64,000 nt of DNA from Moraxella nasibovis (GCF_029581575.1 NZ_CP089975.1:1178001-1242000); one strand, 5' to 3'; shown: positions 35,909-45,747, numbered from the stretch's first letter. A program made the numbers and translations. The notes: generated by a model from the letters alone, not told the origin.

Positions 35909-37114
35909 TTAGGCATTTGCGTCATCAAGCGCCTTGATGGCGGGCAATACCTTGCCTTCAACAAATTCCAAGAACGCCCCGCCGCCTGTCGATAGATAGC
36001 TGACATCATCCGCCACGCCATATTTGTCGATGGCAGCCAAGGTATCACCGCCACCTGCAATGCTAAATCCTGCGCTGTCTTTGACCGCCTTTGACAAAAT
36101 CTCGGTGCCTGTGCCAAATTTATCCACCTCAAACACGCCCACAGGACCATTCCAAAGGATCGTTTTGGCAGCCTTGATGGCGTCAGCAATCTGATGGGCG
36201 CTGTCTTCTGCGACATCCAAGATCATCTCGTCATCAGCGATGTCATTGACCGATTTGACGATGGCATCGGCGTTTTCAAGCGAGCCTAAGAAATCATCGA
36301 AGTTGATTTGAGATTTTTTGGCGACGACGACCTCGCTTGGTAGCAAGATATTGGTTTTTTGCATGATGGTTTTGGCGGTGTCGATGAGATCAGGCTCATA
36401 AAGTGACGCACCGACATTCACGCCTGTCGCTGCCAAGAAAGTATTGGCAATGCCGCCGCCCACCACGATGCTGTCGCAAAGATTGGCAAGGCTTAATAGC
36501 ACATCAAGCTTGGTTGAGACCTTCGAGCCACCCACGATGGCAAGTACTGGCGCCTCAGGATTATCCAGTGCACGAGACAAAGCATCAAGCTCATCCGCCA
36601 ACAGATTGCCAGCGCACACCGATTTGCCCTGTTGAGCGGCGGCACGAATCACACCCTCAGTCGATGCTTGCGCTCGGTGCGCCGTGCCAAAAGCATCCAT
36701 CACAAACACATCGCACAGATCGGCGTATTGCTCGGACAATTCGGCTGAATTTTTCTTCTCACCTTGGTTAAAGCGCACATTTTCAAGCAGTACGACCTCG
36801 CCTGCTTTGGCATCAACGCCATTATCAAGGTAATCTTTAGAAAAATGCACCGTACAGCCCAACGCTTTTGCCAAATAATCAGCAATCGGCGCCAATGAAT
36901 ATTTCTCCTCAGGCTCGCCTTCGGTCGGACGACCCAAATGCGAGCAGACGATGACCGCCGCACCTTGGCTGAGCGCATCTTTAATGGTAGGCAAAGCCGC
37001 TTGCAATCGCACATCGCTGGTGATGACGCCGTCCTTGATCGGCACATTCAAATCCTCACGGATCAGTACACGCTTTCCTGATAAATCCAGATCTTTCATG
37101 GCTAAGATTGTCAT
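35909..37114 (-). CDS. pgk: Phosphoglycerate kinase
   Basis: Interconverts 1,3-bisphosphoglycerate and 3-phosphoglycerate with [20 protein letters not shown] is at the N-terminus, and [63 protein letters not shown] and [12 protein letters not shown] follow in the expected order. 401 residues. AGAGGGTG precedes the ATG. In many gammaproteobacteria epd-pgk-fba is an operon; here a small lipoprotein gene and terminators lie between pgk and fba. Confidence 0.97.
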   Translation of the reverse strand: MTILAMKDLDLSGKRVLIREDLNVPIKDGVITSDVRLQAALPTIKDALSQGAAVIVCSHLGRPTEGEPEEKYSLAPIADYLAKALGCTVHFSKDYLDNGVDAKAGEVVLLENVRFNQGEKKNSAELSEQYADLCDVFVMDAFGTAHRAQASTEGVIRAAAQQGKSVCAGNLLADELDALSRALDNPEAPVLAIVGGSKVSTKLDVLLSLANLCDSIVVGGGIANTFLAATGVNVGASLYEPDLIDTAKTIMQKTNILLPSEVVVAKKSQINFDDFLGSLENADAIVKSVNDIADDEMILDVAEDSAHQIADAIKAAKTILWNGPVGVFEVDKFGTGTEILSKAVKDSAGFSIAGGGDTLAAIDKYGVADDVSYLSTGGGAFLEFVEGKVLPAIKALDDANA

Positions 37115-37430
37115 TTTTTCACCCTCTTATTAAAGATTAAACTTGATTCAAAATTCAATGAACAATTAAATTAAAACTGTCAAATCCAAACATTAAATGA
37201 GTTTTATTATAAACAAAACAAAAGAATTAGGCAACCTCTGCCAAGCCACTCATGCAGGCGGCAGTCAGCCATAAAATTATCAAGGCAATATAACAAATAA
37301 CAATATAATAAACCAAACTCATCTGCATCGTTAGTTTTTTGTAACTTTACAATGTAATGACGTCCAAACTATGGCGTTTTGCTATTGAATGGATTATACT
37401 GAGCGCTCATTCTAACCAAATAGGTACTTA

Positions 37431-37808
37431 ATGCGAAATTATATCGGTGCTTTATTATTGACTGCCATTGCAGCACAAGCCGCCCACGCCAACACCACTG
37501 CCTCTTACTATGCGGATAAATTCAACGGTCGTAAGACAGCAAGCGGGGAAGTTTTTAGCAATCAAGGCATGACCTGCGCCTTAAATAACTACGCCCTAGG
37601 CACTCATGTTGAAGTGACGAATGTCAAAACAGGACAATCCATCATTTGCAAAGTCAATGACCGCATCGGTAAAAAAGGTCGTATTGATTTGAGCAAAAAA
37701 GCTTTCTCGCAGCTTGCGCCCTTATCACAGGGTCTGGCGAAGGTGAGTGTACAGCCTGTCAGCAAACAAAAAGCAGATGAAAAAATCAGCTTGGCTTATA
37801 GCGAATAA
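37431..37808 (+). CDS. RlpA-like secreted double-psi beta-barrel protein
   Basis: A 125-residue exported protein with a cleavable signal peptide (MRNYIGALLLTAIAAQAAHA). The mature part begins ASYYADKFNGRKTASGEVF, matching the RlpA start, followed by MTCALNNYALGTHVEVTNVKTGQS and VNDRIGKKGRIDLSKKAFSQLAPLSQGLAKVSVQ. The usual NDRGP of the catalytic loop reads NDRIGK here. There is no C-terminal SPOR domain, so it is a minimal RlpA-like protein. Peptidoglycan cleavage is possible but not certain. Confidence 0.83.
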   Translation: MRNYIGALLLTAIAAQAAHANTTASYYADKFNGRKTASGEVFSNQGMTCALNNYALGTHVEVTNVKTGQSIICKVNDRIGKKGRIDLSKKAFSQLAPLSQGLAKVSVQPVSKQKADEKISLAYSE

Positions 37809-37834
37809 ACTATCAGCAAAAAAGCCAAACAAAT

Positions 37835-37866
37835 AAAAAGCCCTAACAATGAAGTTGGGGCTTTTT
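37835..37866 (+). terminator. Terminator after the RlpA-like gene
   Basis: Stem AAAAAGCCCTAAC / GTTGGGGCTTTTT around AATGAA, ending in a T run, 26 bases after the stop codon. Confidence 0.8.
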
Positions 37867-38004
37867 AGTGATTGCCTCCAATTAATTTGACGCCGCCTAC
37901 AATAGTAGAAATTAAATAATGTCGTTGAGCCAACGAAACCCACAGATAACTGATATTATCGTGCATCATAATCTACAATCACCACAAGGCATTTGTGAAT
38001 TTTA

Positions 38005-38013
38005 TGGTATAAT
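38005..38013 (+). promoter_or_regulatory. Extended -10 promoter of the MipA/OmpV-like gene
   Basis: TGGTATAAT, identical to the element before the D,D-carboxypeptidase gene, 33 bases before the start at 38047. Confidence 0.55.
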
Positions 38014-38046
38014 AGCAAATACTTTACACCAACATTCAAAAATACT

Positions 38047-38802
38047 ATGAACAAGACTTATTTTTTAATGGCGGCTGTTGGCGCGCTGTCTGTACAAGCC
38101 CATGCCGAACGCCTACCTGTTGATACAACTGCCCAGCTCAAACTAGGCTTAAACCTCAGTCATTCCAATGACGCTTACAAATCCGACAGTGCTTTGGCGG
38201 TTGCGCCACACGGTTTTTATGACAATCATCGCTGGTACATTGAAGGCGGTGAAGCAGGATATTATCCCTATAAAGACAATCAGCATCACGCCCGCCTTGG
38301 CATCGCTTATGATGGCACATCGTTTGACCCTGATGACGCGCATTTGGACATCAAGGGCTTAGATGAGCGCAAAGCCTCTGTCATGGCGCATGCCAGCTAT
38401 ATGTATGTCAGCCCCATTGGCGGATTTAAGGCAAAAATCGCCACCGACGCCCTGTCTCGTCATGACGGTACAGTCGTCACTTTGTCGCACATCAGCCGCT
38501 TTAAAAAAGATAAATTCACCATTTATCCATCATTTGGCGTGGCGTGGCAAGACAAGCACTACAACAACTACTACTACGGCGTATCGGCTGGCGAAAGCGT
38601 GCGCACAGGCGTGTCAGAATATAAAGCAGGCGACGGCATCAGCCCTTTTGCCTCGGTAATGGTTAATTATGACATGAACGACCGCATCTCTGTATTTGCC
38701 AATCAGCGCATCGAATGGCTGTCATCAGCCCAAAAAGACAGCCCAATGACCGATGATAAACTTGCCAGTACGACACGACTTGGGGTAAGTTATCAGTTTT
38801 GA
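38047..38802 (+). CDS. MipA/OmpV family outer-membrane protein
   Basis: 251 residues with a signal peptide (cleavage after VQAHA), then alternating aromatic and polar residues typical of a small beta-barrel, ending in the outer-membrane C-terminal signature GVSYQF. The middle segment ALSRHDGTVVTLSH and WQDKHYNNYYYGVSAGES...AGDGISPF match MipA/OmpV proteins, which include the MltA-interacting scaffold MipA. Ligand or partner unknown; a lytic transglycosylase partner would be consistent with the family. Confidence 0.82.
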   Translation: MNKTYFLMAAVGALSVQAHAERLPVDTTAQLKLGLNLSHSNDAYKSDSALAVAPHGFYDNHRWYIEGGEAGYYPYKDNQHHARLGIAYDGTSFDPDDAHLDIKGLDERKASVMAHASYMYVSPIGGFKAKIATDALSRHDGTVVTLSHISRFKKDKFTIYPSFGVAWQDKHYNNYYYGVSAGESVRTGVSEYKAGDGISPFASVMVNYDMNDRISVFANQRIEWLSSAQKDSPMTDDKLASTTRLGVSYQF

Positions 38803-38810
38803 TAAAAAAA

Positions 38811-38833
38811 TCCGCTGACAACTCATCAGCGGA
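38811..38833 (+). terminator. Terminator between the converging MipA/OmpV-like and YghU-like genes
   Basis: Stem TCCGCTGA / TCAGCGGA with a seven-base loop, A run on the left and CTTTTT on the right, so it can act in both directions. Confidence 0.8.
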
Positions 38834-38840
38834 CTTTTTA

Positions 38841-39641
38841 TTATTTAATCGGACTTAGCACAAGGCTCTCGGCACGCTGTACCGCAGGACGCTCGGCAAT
38901 GTGTCTTGCCCAGCGCTGCACCTCTGGGTAGTCATCAACGCTCAAAAACTTAGCCGCATCATAGTCATCACCGACATACAATTTGCCCAGCACCAGCCAG
39001 CCATACCACGGATAAATCGCCATGTCTGCTACGGTGTATTCATCGCAGGCGATGTAGCTGCGGTGCGCCAAGTGTTGATTCAGCACATCCAGCTGACGCT
39101 TGGTTTCCATCGTATAGCGATTGATGGCATACTCGATCGGCTCTGGCGCATAAGCATAAAAATGCCCAAATCCCCCGCCAACAAAAGGCGCAGACCCCAT
39201 CTGCCACATGAGCCAAGACAGCGTTTTGGCGTTTTTGGCGGTATCTGTTGGCAAAAATTTGTGATATTTTTGCGCAAGATGCAACAAAATCGCCCCACTT
39301 TCAAAGACATTGACAGGCGCATCACCAGTGTGATCCACCAGCGCAGGAATCTTAGAATTTGGATTGATCGTCACAAAGTCTGAGCCAAACTGATCGCCCG
39401 CCATGATGTCAATTTTATAAGCATCAAAATCAAGCAGCCCTTCTGCTTTTAATTCCTCCAAGATGATGTTGACCTTGACACCATTTGGGGTGTTTAGGCT
39501 GTACAGCTGATAGGGTTTGTCGCCTTGGGGCAGTCCAAGTTCGTGGCGTGCGCCTGCGGTTGGGCGGTTGGTGCTGCCAAATTTACCGCCCATATTAACG
39601 GCGTTGATGCCCCAGACTTTAGGTGGTGTGTATTTGCTCAT
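38841..39641 (-). CDS. yghU: YghU-like glutathione transferase / disulfide-bond oxidoreductase
   Basis: 266 residues of the Nu-class GST group. YTPPKVWGINAVNMGGKFGSTNRPTAGARHE is the YghU-type N-terminal extension, then a thioredoxin-like domain with the glutathione site (SLNTPNGVKVNIILEEL, NPNSKIPALVDH, FESGAILLHLAQKY) and an alpha-helical C-terminal domain. Such enzymes reduce disulfides and hydroperoxides with two bound glutathiones. The family is usually about 285 residues, so this one is slightly short at the C-terminus. Confidence 0.88.
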   Translation of the reverse strand: MSKYTPPKVWGINAVNMGGKFGSTNRPTAGARHELGLPQGDKPYQLYSLNTPNGVKVNIILEELKAEGLLDFDAYKIDIMAGDQFGSDFVTINPNSKIPALVDHTGDAPVNVFESGAILLHLAQKYHKFLPTDTAKNAKTLSWLMWQMGSAPFVGGGFGHFYAYAPEPIEYAINRYTMETKRQLDVLNQHLAHRSYIACDEYTVADMAIYPWYGWLVLGKLYVGDDYDAAKFLSVDDYPEVQRWARHIAERPAVQRAESLVLSPIK

Positions 39642-39739
39642 AATATCACTTGTTGAGTTGGTTAAAAAAATTAGGTATAGTAGGTACAGAATTTATAATT
39701 ACATTATGTATATTTAGTAAATACAATTCTTACAAAAAA

Positions 39740-40213
39740 TCATTTTAATCGTCGACAATCACCCGTAAAGCCATCTGTAAAGCGATAGCGGTGCTTGTCC
39801 TTGCCATCAAATTCAAGATGGTGCCAGTTATTTTCTTGAAAGCTTGCAAGTACAGTGCTTTGTATTGCTGCGGTGGTGGCATCGTCCATTTTTACCAAGC
39901 CATTTGGCGTAAATTCATAAAATTCGTAGAAATCCATACTCATCTGGCTCATGTGCAACTCATCGCCCTTTAACTGCCAACGATAACGAGATGCAAGCAA
40001 GGCAAGCGATGCATAAGAATTTTCTTGCATGATGGTTTCAGAAAACTCTTCTGCCGTACCATCAGCATGGTAACGCAATAAGCCCGGCTGTTGATAGCCC
40101 TCATCTTTTGCCTGACACAGCCAATCGCCCACCAAATCCTCACGGGTAAAGTTCGCCGCATCAGCTGGCAGTACAGACAAGGATAGCATCAAAGGCAATA
40201 GTAATTTTTTCAT
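39740..40213 (-). CDS. Secreted hypothetical protein, paralogue of the upstream gene
   Basis: About 157 residues from MKKLLLPLML with a clear signal peptide ending ADAA. The mature part starts NFTREDLVGDWLCQAKDEG and ends TGDCRRLK. The FxxxDLVGxWxC opening, an HADGT or RADGT turn and a C-terminal Cys are shared with the next gene upstream, so the two are tandem paralogues. One Cys near each end may form a disulfide. Function unknown. ATG at 40213 chosen because the signal peptide begins there. Confidence 0.75.
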   Translation of the reverse strand: MKKLLLPLMLSLSVLPADAANFTREDLVGDWLCQAKDEGYQQPGLLRYHADGTAEEFSETIMQENSYASLALLASRYRWQLKGDELHMSQMSMDFYEFYEFTPNGLVKMDDATTAAIQSTVLASFQENNWHHLEFDGKDKHRYRFTDGFTGDCRRLK

Positions 40214-40240
40214 GATTGATTCCGTATTTAAAAACACCTT

Positions 40241-40780
40241 TTAGCCGTCAAGCCTTGTGCAGTATTGCCGATCTGCTGACATGAAATCCTCGCCAACATC
40301 CGCCCAAGTGTAAGTATTTTTGTCAATAAATTTAATATGAGCTGGTAACTCATCCGTCATTACCGCTTCAATTTCTGCACGCCCATAAATCGTTTGCAGC
40401 AGCACAAAAGCATCTTTTGACACACCCATGCTTTGCTCATCATAATTTGGCACATCCACTTTATAATGACGAATGATGGTGTCATATGAAGTCATGACAT
40501 CATCGTCAAGTCGCCATTTTGCCAAAGCATGAACCTGATCAATTTGATAAAACTCAAAATCTTCATCATCCAGATACATGGTGGAATTTTCGCTTTGTGT
40601 GCCATCAGCACGGGTTTCCACGACAGATTCGCTGCGAAATTTTAGCTCTGGGTCGTCTGTGTGACAGCGCCATTTGCCAACCAAATCATCTTTGGCAAAA
40701 GGTATGTCAGCATGAGCAATACCACCCAAACAAAGAATAGCCAATAGTGAAATTTGATAACAACCTGTATTAAACCGCAT
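40241..40780 (-). CDS. Secreted hypothetical protein, tandem paralogue
   Basis: 179 residues with a signal peptide (cleavage near AHA-DIP). The mature part starts IPFAKDDLVGKWRCHTDDP and ends DRQYCTRLDG, matching the downstream paralogue in opening motif, ADGT turn and terminal Cys. GGGCGG precedes the ATG. It is the first gene of a two-gene unit, with a gap of 27 bases to the start of the second. Not assigned to any family. Confidence 0.75.
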   Translation of the reverse strand: MRFNTGCYQISLLAILCLGGIAHADIPFAKDDLVGKWRCHTDDPELKFRSESVVETRADGTQSENSTMYLDDEDFEFYQIDQVHALAKWRLDDDVMTSYDTIIRHYKVDVPNYDEQSMGVSKDAFVLLQTIYGRAEIEAVMTDELPAHIKFIDKNTYTWADVGEDFMSADRQYCTRLDG

Positions 40781-40876
40781 TAAACCGCCCTATTTTTAAG
40801 CCTCATTGACATGGATGAATGCACTATTAGCGTTCAGTATAGCCAAGTTGCTGGGATTTTACAATGATTTGACAAT

Positions 40877-40907
40877 AAAAAAGACGGCTTATTTCACCGT
40901 CTTTTTT
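40877..40907 (-). terminator. Terminator after aceEF
   Basis: An 11-base stem AAAAAAGACGG / CCGTCTTTTTT around a nine-base loop, 25 bases beyond the aceF stop. Confidence 0.85.
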
Positions 40908-40932
40908 GTGTGATTTTGTTGTGATTATTGGA

Positions 40933-42618
40933 TTACAACAAAATCTTGCGTGGATCAGCAAGCAGCTTGGCAATATAGCGGGTAAAAACGGCAGCATCGG
41001 CACCGTTGATGGTGCGGTGGTCGTATGACAGCGACAACGGCAACATCAAGCGTGGCTCAAACTCTTTACCATTCCAGCGTGGCTGATAGGTCGATTCAGA
41101 GATACCCAAAATCGCCACTTGCGGGTGATTGACCAGCGGCGTGAAGTAAGTACCGCCCATATTGCCCTGCGATGAGATGGTGAATGACGCACCTTGTAGC
41201 TCTTTGGCAGTCAGTTTCTTATCACGGGCTTTTTTGGCAAGTTCGCCAATCTCAATGGCAAGCTGACGAATGCCTTTGGCTTGAGCATCACGAATCACAG
41301 GCACGATCAAACCGTCATCGGTCGCAACCGCAATGCCCATATGCACCGATTTACGGATGATCATTTGGGTGTTGTCGTCAGAAACATGGCTGTTGAATTT
41401 CGGGTGCTGAGTCAGTGCATACGCCACCGCCTTGACGATGAATGCCAAGATGGTCAAGCCAATGCCTTGAGCCTTAAATTCGCCCTTCAATTCATTACGC
41501 ATCGCTTCGGTATCGGTAATGTCCGCTAGGTCAAACTGCGTTACCTGTGGCAATAGCGTATTTAGGTTCAGTTGTGGAATTGATACTTTTTGTAGGCGTG
41601 TCAAATCCACCGTCTCAATCTCGCCCCAGATTTCTTTATTGCTCATGTCTGGCAATGGTGGCAAGCTGATCGCCGAACCTGCATTGGTGCTTGGTGCAGC
41701 TTTTGGTGCAGCCGCCACCCCTGTCATGACAGATTTGACATAGCCAAATAAGTCTTCTTTTAGGATACGACCGTGCGCCGCTGTGCCTGTGACGGCGCCG
41801 ATGTCCACACCCAATTCACGAGCCAACTTACGCACGGCAGGACCCGCATGGACATTGCGTGCTTTTTCATTGACGATGTTTTCTGGCAATTTGTTGCCTT
41901 GTGCCAAGCTTTGAGCTTGTGGTTTGGCAGCTTGTGGCTCTGCTTTGGTTTCAACTTTCGCTTCGCCCTTTTGCTCAGCTTTTTGCTCAGTTTTGACAGG
42001 CTCGCTCGCTGCCGATGGTGCCGCACCTGCACCTGCGATGGTGATGAAGGCCTGACCATTCGACACGCTGTCGCCTGCTTTTAGCAAAATCGCCTCTACC
42101 ACACCGCCAACTGGCGCTGGCACTTCCACCGACGCTTTGTCAGACTCTACCAAAAGTAGCGGCTGACCTTCTTCGACGCTGTCGCCAACATTGACCATCA
42201 GCTCAGCGACCTCAGCACTGTCCACGCCCAGATCAGGCAGGTTGTAAGTTTGGCTGCCTGTGTTGGCAGACGCAGCTTGCGTTTGAGCACTTTGGTCTTC
42301 TGACTTGCTTTCTTCTGGTTTATTTTCTTCGGCTTTGACTTCTTGAACCGCTTGGGCAGGCTCAGACTTGGCATCATCAGAAGCGCCTGCATCTGCCGCC
42401 TCGACGCTCATCAAAACACTGCCTTCACTCACACTGTCGCCCACATTGATGGCGATGGCGGTGACTTTTCCAGAGACTGGCGACGGTATTTCTACCGACG
42501 CTTTGTCAGACTCGACCAAGACGATGTTGTCATTTTCGCTGATGACATCGCCAACTTTGACCATAATCTCGGCGACTTCGGCGCTGTCCACACCCAAATC
42601 GGGGGCTTTGATTTCCAT
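40933..42618 (-). CDS. aceF: Pyruvate dehydrogenase E2, dihydrolipoamide acetyltransferase
   Basis: The core of the pyruvate dehydrogenase complex, about 561 residues. Two lipoyl domains, each with the ESDKASVE motif (lysine near 39 and again near 160), are joined by Ala/Glu/Lys/Gln-rich linkers. Then come an E1/E3-binding domain (AGPAVRKLARELGVDIGAVTGTAAHGRILKEDL) and the acyltransferase domain ending SYDHRTINGADAAVFTRYIAKLLADPRKILL. The active-site motif reads HRTING rather than HxxxDG, a change also known in Pseudomonas AceF. The second of two adjacent ATGs lies six bases after AGGAG and is preferred. Lipoyl dehydrogenase is not in the window. Confidence 0.95.
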   Translation of the reverse strand: MEIKAPDLGVDSAEVAEIMVKVGDVISENDNIVLVESDKASVEIPSPVSGKVTAIAINVGDSVSEGSVLMSVEAADAGASDDAKSEPAQAVQEVKAEENKPEESKSEDQSAQTQAASANTGSQTYNLPDLGVDSAEVAELMVNVGDSVEEGQPLLLVESDKASVEVPAPVGGVVEAILLKAGDSVSNGQAFITIAGAGAAPSAASEPVKTEQKAEQKGEAKVETKAEPQAAKPQAQSLAQGNKLPENIVNEKARNVHAGPAVRKLARELGVDIGAVTGTAAHGRILKEDLFGYVKSVMTGVAAAPKAAPSTNAGSAISLPPLPDMSNKEIWGEIETVDLTRLQKVSIPQLNLNTLLPQVTQFDLADITDTEAMRNELKGEFKAQGIGLTILAFIVKAVAYALTQHPKFNSHVSDDNTQMIIRKSVHMGIAVATDDGLIVPVIRDAQAKGIRQLAIEIGELAKKARDKKLTAKELQGASFTISSQGNMGGTYFTPLVNHPQVAILGISESTYQPRWNGKEFEPRLMLPLSLSYDHRTINGADAAVFTRYIAKLLADPRKILL

Positions 42619-42643
42619 CATATTCTCCTATTATTTGGGTTAT

Positions 42644-45472
42644 TTATTTGCTTGATTCTTGAATGTGGCTGTCATTGAGCAATGCCGCATCAGCCTTATC
42701 TTCGCTGCGACCTTCTTGGTCGATGGCATCATCACTTTCTTCAATCAGCTCAGGCACAGGTTTTGGTGCTTGAGTGACTTTCGGTGCTGGCGCATCTGGG
42801 AAGAAGTCATACTGTGGCTGTGGCTGCCATGCTGGTGGCTGATCGGCATCAATTTCAAAGCTGTTGATGGCATCTTGCACCAAGCGCACATCGATCTCGC
42901 CCTCATCGGCAAGTTTTTTCAAGGTAGCGACCACGATGTGCTCAGCATTGACATTAAAGAAACTGCGCAGCTTAGCACGGCTGTCCGAACGACCAAAGCC
43001 ATCAGTACCTAGCGTTACATATGGGCGTGCGTCTGGTAGCCAGCCACGGATCTGCTCTGAGTAGTTACGCATGTAGTCGGTGGCAGCCACGACGATGCCT
43101 TTGTGCGGTGCCAACTGCTGAGTGACCCACGGCGTCTTTTGCTCGGCGGTTGGGTGTAGGCGGTTGTAGTCATCGCACGCCATGCCGTCACGAGTCAGCT
43201 CGTTAAAGCTTGTCACGCTCCACACATTGGCGCTGATGCCAAACTCATCTTTTAAGATGCGCGCAGCTTTTTGAACTTCACGCAAAATCACGCCAGAGCC
43301 AAGCAGCTGCACTTGGCTTGCGCCGTTGTCTTCTAGTAGGTACATACCACGCTTGATGCCTTCTTCTACGCCCTCTGGCATGGCAGCGTGCTCGTAGTTT
43401 TCATTCATCAAGGTGATGTAGTAATACACTCGTTCGCCCTCGCCATACATGCGGCGCAGACCGTCGTGCATGACGACTGCAAGCTCGTAGCCATAGCATG
43501 GATCGTAGGTGACACAGTTTGGTACGGTGCCAAATAAGATGTGGCTGTGACCGTCTTGGTGCTGCAAGCCTTCACCGTTTAGTGTCGTACGACCTGCTGT
43601 CGCACCGAACAAGAAACCTTGTGCTTGGCAGTCGCCCGCCGCCCACGCCAAGTCACCGATGCGCTGGAAGCCAAACATTGAGTAATAGATGTACATCGGA
43701 ATCATCGGCAAGGCGTTCACAGAGTAACTGGTTGCCAGCGCAATCCACGCACTCATCGCCCCTGCCTCGTTGATGCCCTCTTCTAGCATGTGACCATCTT
43801 TTGCCTCACGGTAGCCCATGAGAGCCTCAGCATCTTCGGCGACATAGTTTTGACCTGCTGATGAATAAATGCCCAGCTGACGGAACATGCCTTCTAGACC
43901 AAAGGTACGCGCCTCGTCTGGTACGATTGGCACGACAAATTTATTCAGTGATTTGTCTTTTAATAGTGCTGACAACAGACGCACAAAGACCATCGTCGTT
44001 GATTGCTCTTTGCCTTTTGAGCCTTGCAGCACTTGATCAAAAATAGACAGCTCAGGAATCGGCAGCGGAATGTGACCGCTACGACGAGATGGCAAGTGAC
44101 CACCCAATGACTCACGACGACCCATCAAATATTTGTACTCAGGGCTGTCCTCGCTTGGGCGATAAAATGGCAAGTCTTTGAGCTGCTCATCCGTCAATGG
44201 CAAATCAAAACGATCACGGAAATATTTCAAGCCGCTTTCGTCAATTTTCTTGATTTGGTGCGCTTTGTTCACCGATTGGATTTGGTTTGACAGACCATAG
44301 CCTTTAACCGTCTTAACAAGGATAACCGTTGGCTGACCCTTGGTTTTCATCGCCTCGGCATAAGCAGCATAGACTTTCTTAGGATCGTGACCGCCACGGT
44401 TTAGGTGCATGATCTCTTCGTCGGTCAAGTCTTTTGCCATCTCTTCAAGCTCTGGATATTTACCAAAGAACTCTTTACGCACAAAAGCACCATCACGAGC
44501 GGTGTACAGCTGATATTCACCATCCACCACTTCTTCCATGCGTTTTTTTAAGGCGCCAGAGGTGTCTTTGGCAAGTAGGCTGTCCCAGTGATCGCCCCAG
44601 ATGACTTTAATGACACGCCAGCCTGCACCACGGAATACCGATTCTAGCTCTTGTATGATTTTACCATTACCACGCACAGGACCGTCTAGGCGTTGTAAGT
44701 TACAGTTGATGACCCAGATAAGATTATCCAGCTTTTCACGACCTGCCATCGAGATGGCGCCCAAGCTTTCTGGCTCGTCCGTCTCGCCATCACCCAAGAA
44801 CGCCCACACTTTACGGTCTTCGTCTTTGATCAGACCACGGTTGGTCAGGTATTTTTGGTTACGGGCTTGGTAGATTGACATCAATGGACCAAGACCCATT
44901 GAGACGGTTGGAAATTGCCAATAATCAGGCATCAAATATGGGTGCGGATAGCTCGACAGACCCTTGCCATCGACTTCACGGCGGAAATTCACCAGCTGCT
45001 CTTCGGTCAGACGACCTTCAAGAAACGAGCGTGCGTACATGCCCGGCGCACCATGACCTTGATAATAAATCATGTCGCCACCGTGGTTTTCGCTCGGTGC
45101 ACGCCAAAAATGGTTAAAACCCGTCTCATAAAGGGTCGCACTCGATGCAAAAGTCGCCAAATGCCCGCCCAAATCATCGCTGTTTTGGTTGGCACGCATG
45201 ACCATGGCAAGCGCATTATAGCGAATCAAGGCACGCAATTTGCGCTCCATGAACAAATCGCCCGGATAAGTGGGCTCATCTTCGACAGGAATGGTGTTGA
45301 TGTAGGCGGTATCTAGGCGGTTGAATGGCAGCCCCTCTTGCACAGCCATATTGTACAGTGATTTTAATAAAAATTGCGCACGATCTTTGTCGGCGTTTTT
45401 GATGACCGATTCAAAAGCATCGAGCCACTCTTGGGTTTCGATGTGATCGGGATCTTTATAGTAAGTTGTCAT
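42644..45472 (-). CDS. aceE: Pyruvate dehydrogenase E1 component, homodimeric
   Basis: Decarboxylates pyruvate with thiamine diphosphate and acetylates E2. 942 residues. The ThDP motif runs from FLGDGETDEPESLGAI to NLIWVINCN. Further matches are HGAPGMYARSFLEGRL near the N-terminus and NEAGAMSAWIALATSYS with RIGDLAWAAGDCQAQGFL in the middle. The C-terminus carries an extra acidic tail after DFFPDAPAPKV of about 45 residues, not needed for catalysis. It is the first gene of aceEF and has a leader of up to 200 bases with a striking palindrome upstream. Confidence 0.97.
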   Translation of the reverse strand: MTTYYKDPDHIETQEWLDAFESVIKNADKDRAQFLLKSLYNMAVQEGLPFNRLDTAYINTIPVEDEPTYPGDLFMERKLRALIRYNALAMVMRANQNSDDLGGHLATFASSATLYETGFNHFWRAPSENHGGDMIYYQGHGAPGMYARSFLEGRLTEEQLVNFRREVDGKGLSSYPHPYLMPDYWQFPTVSMGLGPLMSIYQARNQKYLTNRGLIKDEDRKVWAFLGDGETDEPESLGAISMAGREKLDNLIWVINCNLQRLDGPVRGNGKIIQELESVFRGAGWRVIKVIWGDHWDSLLAKDTSGALKKRMEEVVDGEYQLYTARDGAFVRKEFFGKYPELEEMAKDLTDEEIMHLNRGGHDPKKVYAAYAEAMKTKGQPTVILVKTVKGYGLSNQIQSVNKAHQIKKIDESGLKYFRDRFDLPLTDEQLKDLPFYRPSEDSPEYKYLMGRRESLGGHLPSRRSGHIPLPIPELSIFDQVLQGSKGKEQSTTMVFVRLLSALLKDKSLNKFVVPIVPDEARTFGLEGMFRQLGIYSSAGQNYVAEDAEALMGYREAKDGHMLEEGINEAGAMSAWIALATSYSVNALPMIPMYIYYSMFGFQRIGDLAWAAGDCQAQGFLFGATAGRTTLNGEGLQHQDGHSHILFGTVPNCVTYDPCYGYELAVVMHDGLRRMYGEGERVYYYITLMNENYEHAAMPEGVEEGIKRGMYLLEDNGASQVQLLGSGVILREVQKAARILKDEFGISANVWSVTSFNELTRDGMACDDYNRLHPTAEQKTPWVTQQLAPHKGIVVAATDYMRNYSEQIRGWLPDARPYVTLGTDGFGRSDSRAKLRSFFNVNAEHIVVATLKKLADEGEIDVRLVQDAINSFEIDADQPPAWQPQPQYDFFPDAPAPKVTQAPKPVPELIEESDDAIDQEGRSEDKADAALLNDSHIQESSK

Positions 45473-45679
45473 AAAGTTATCCTAGTTGAAGTTTTGCCAA
45501 AATTGGCGACGAAATAAAAGGTGCTGCCAAACTGCCACGCTTTGATGACAAATGGCACGGCTGTGCACTTTAAATACCTACCGAGTATTATAAAGGCTTT
45601 TTTGCAAAATGTTTATTGCTTTTAGAAAATACCAAAATTATGACTATTTTTTAAAAAAATACTCTTTGCAAATCAGCCT

Positions 45680-45688
45680 ATTATAGCA
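45680..45688 (-). promoter_or_regulatory. Extended -10 promoter upstream of aceE
   Basis: The minus strand reads TGCTATAAT, an extended -10. A second TATAAT lies nearer the gene (45588-45593 on the minus strand). The -35 region of the first falls in the palindrome at 45701-45727. Confidence 0.5.
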
Positions 45689-45700
45689 CATTTTTTGATT

Positions 45701-45727
45701 TTTAAATAAGAATTATCCTTATTTAAA
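45701..45727. promoter_or_regulatory. Palindromic candidate operator upstream of aceE
   Basis: Perfect ten-base arms TTTAAATAAG / CTTATTTAAA with spacer AATTATC. It overlaps the -35 position of the extended -10 promoter at 45680-45688, so a bound protein would block it. The inner AATAAGAATTATC resembles the motifs near bfr and bfd. Confidence 0.55.
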
Positions 45728-45747
45728 AGATTTTTTTCAAACAAAAA

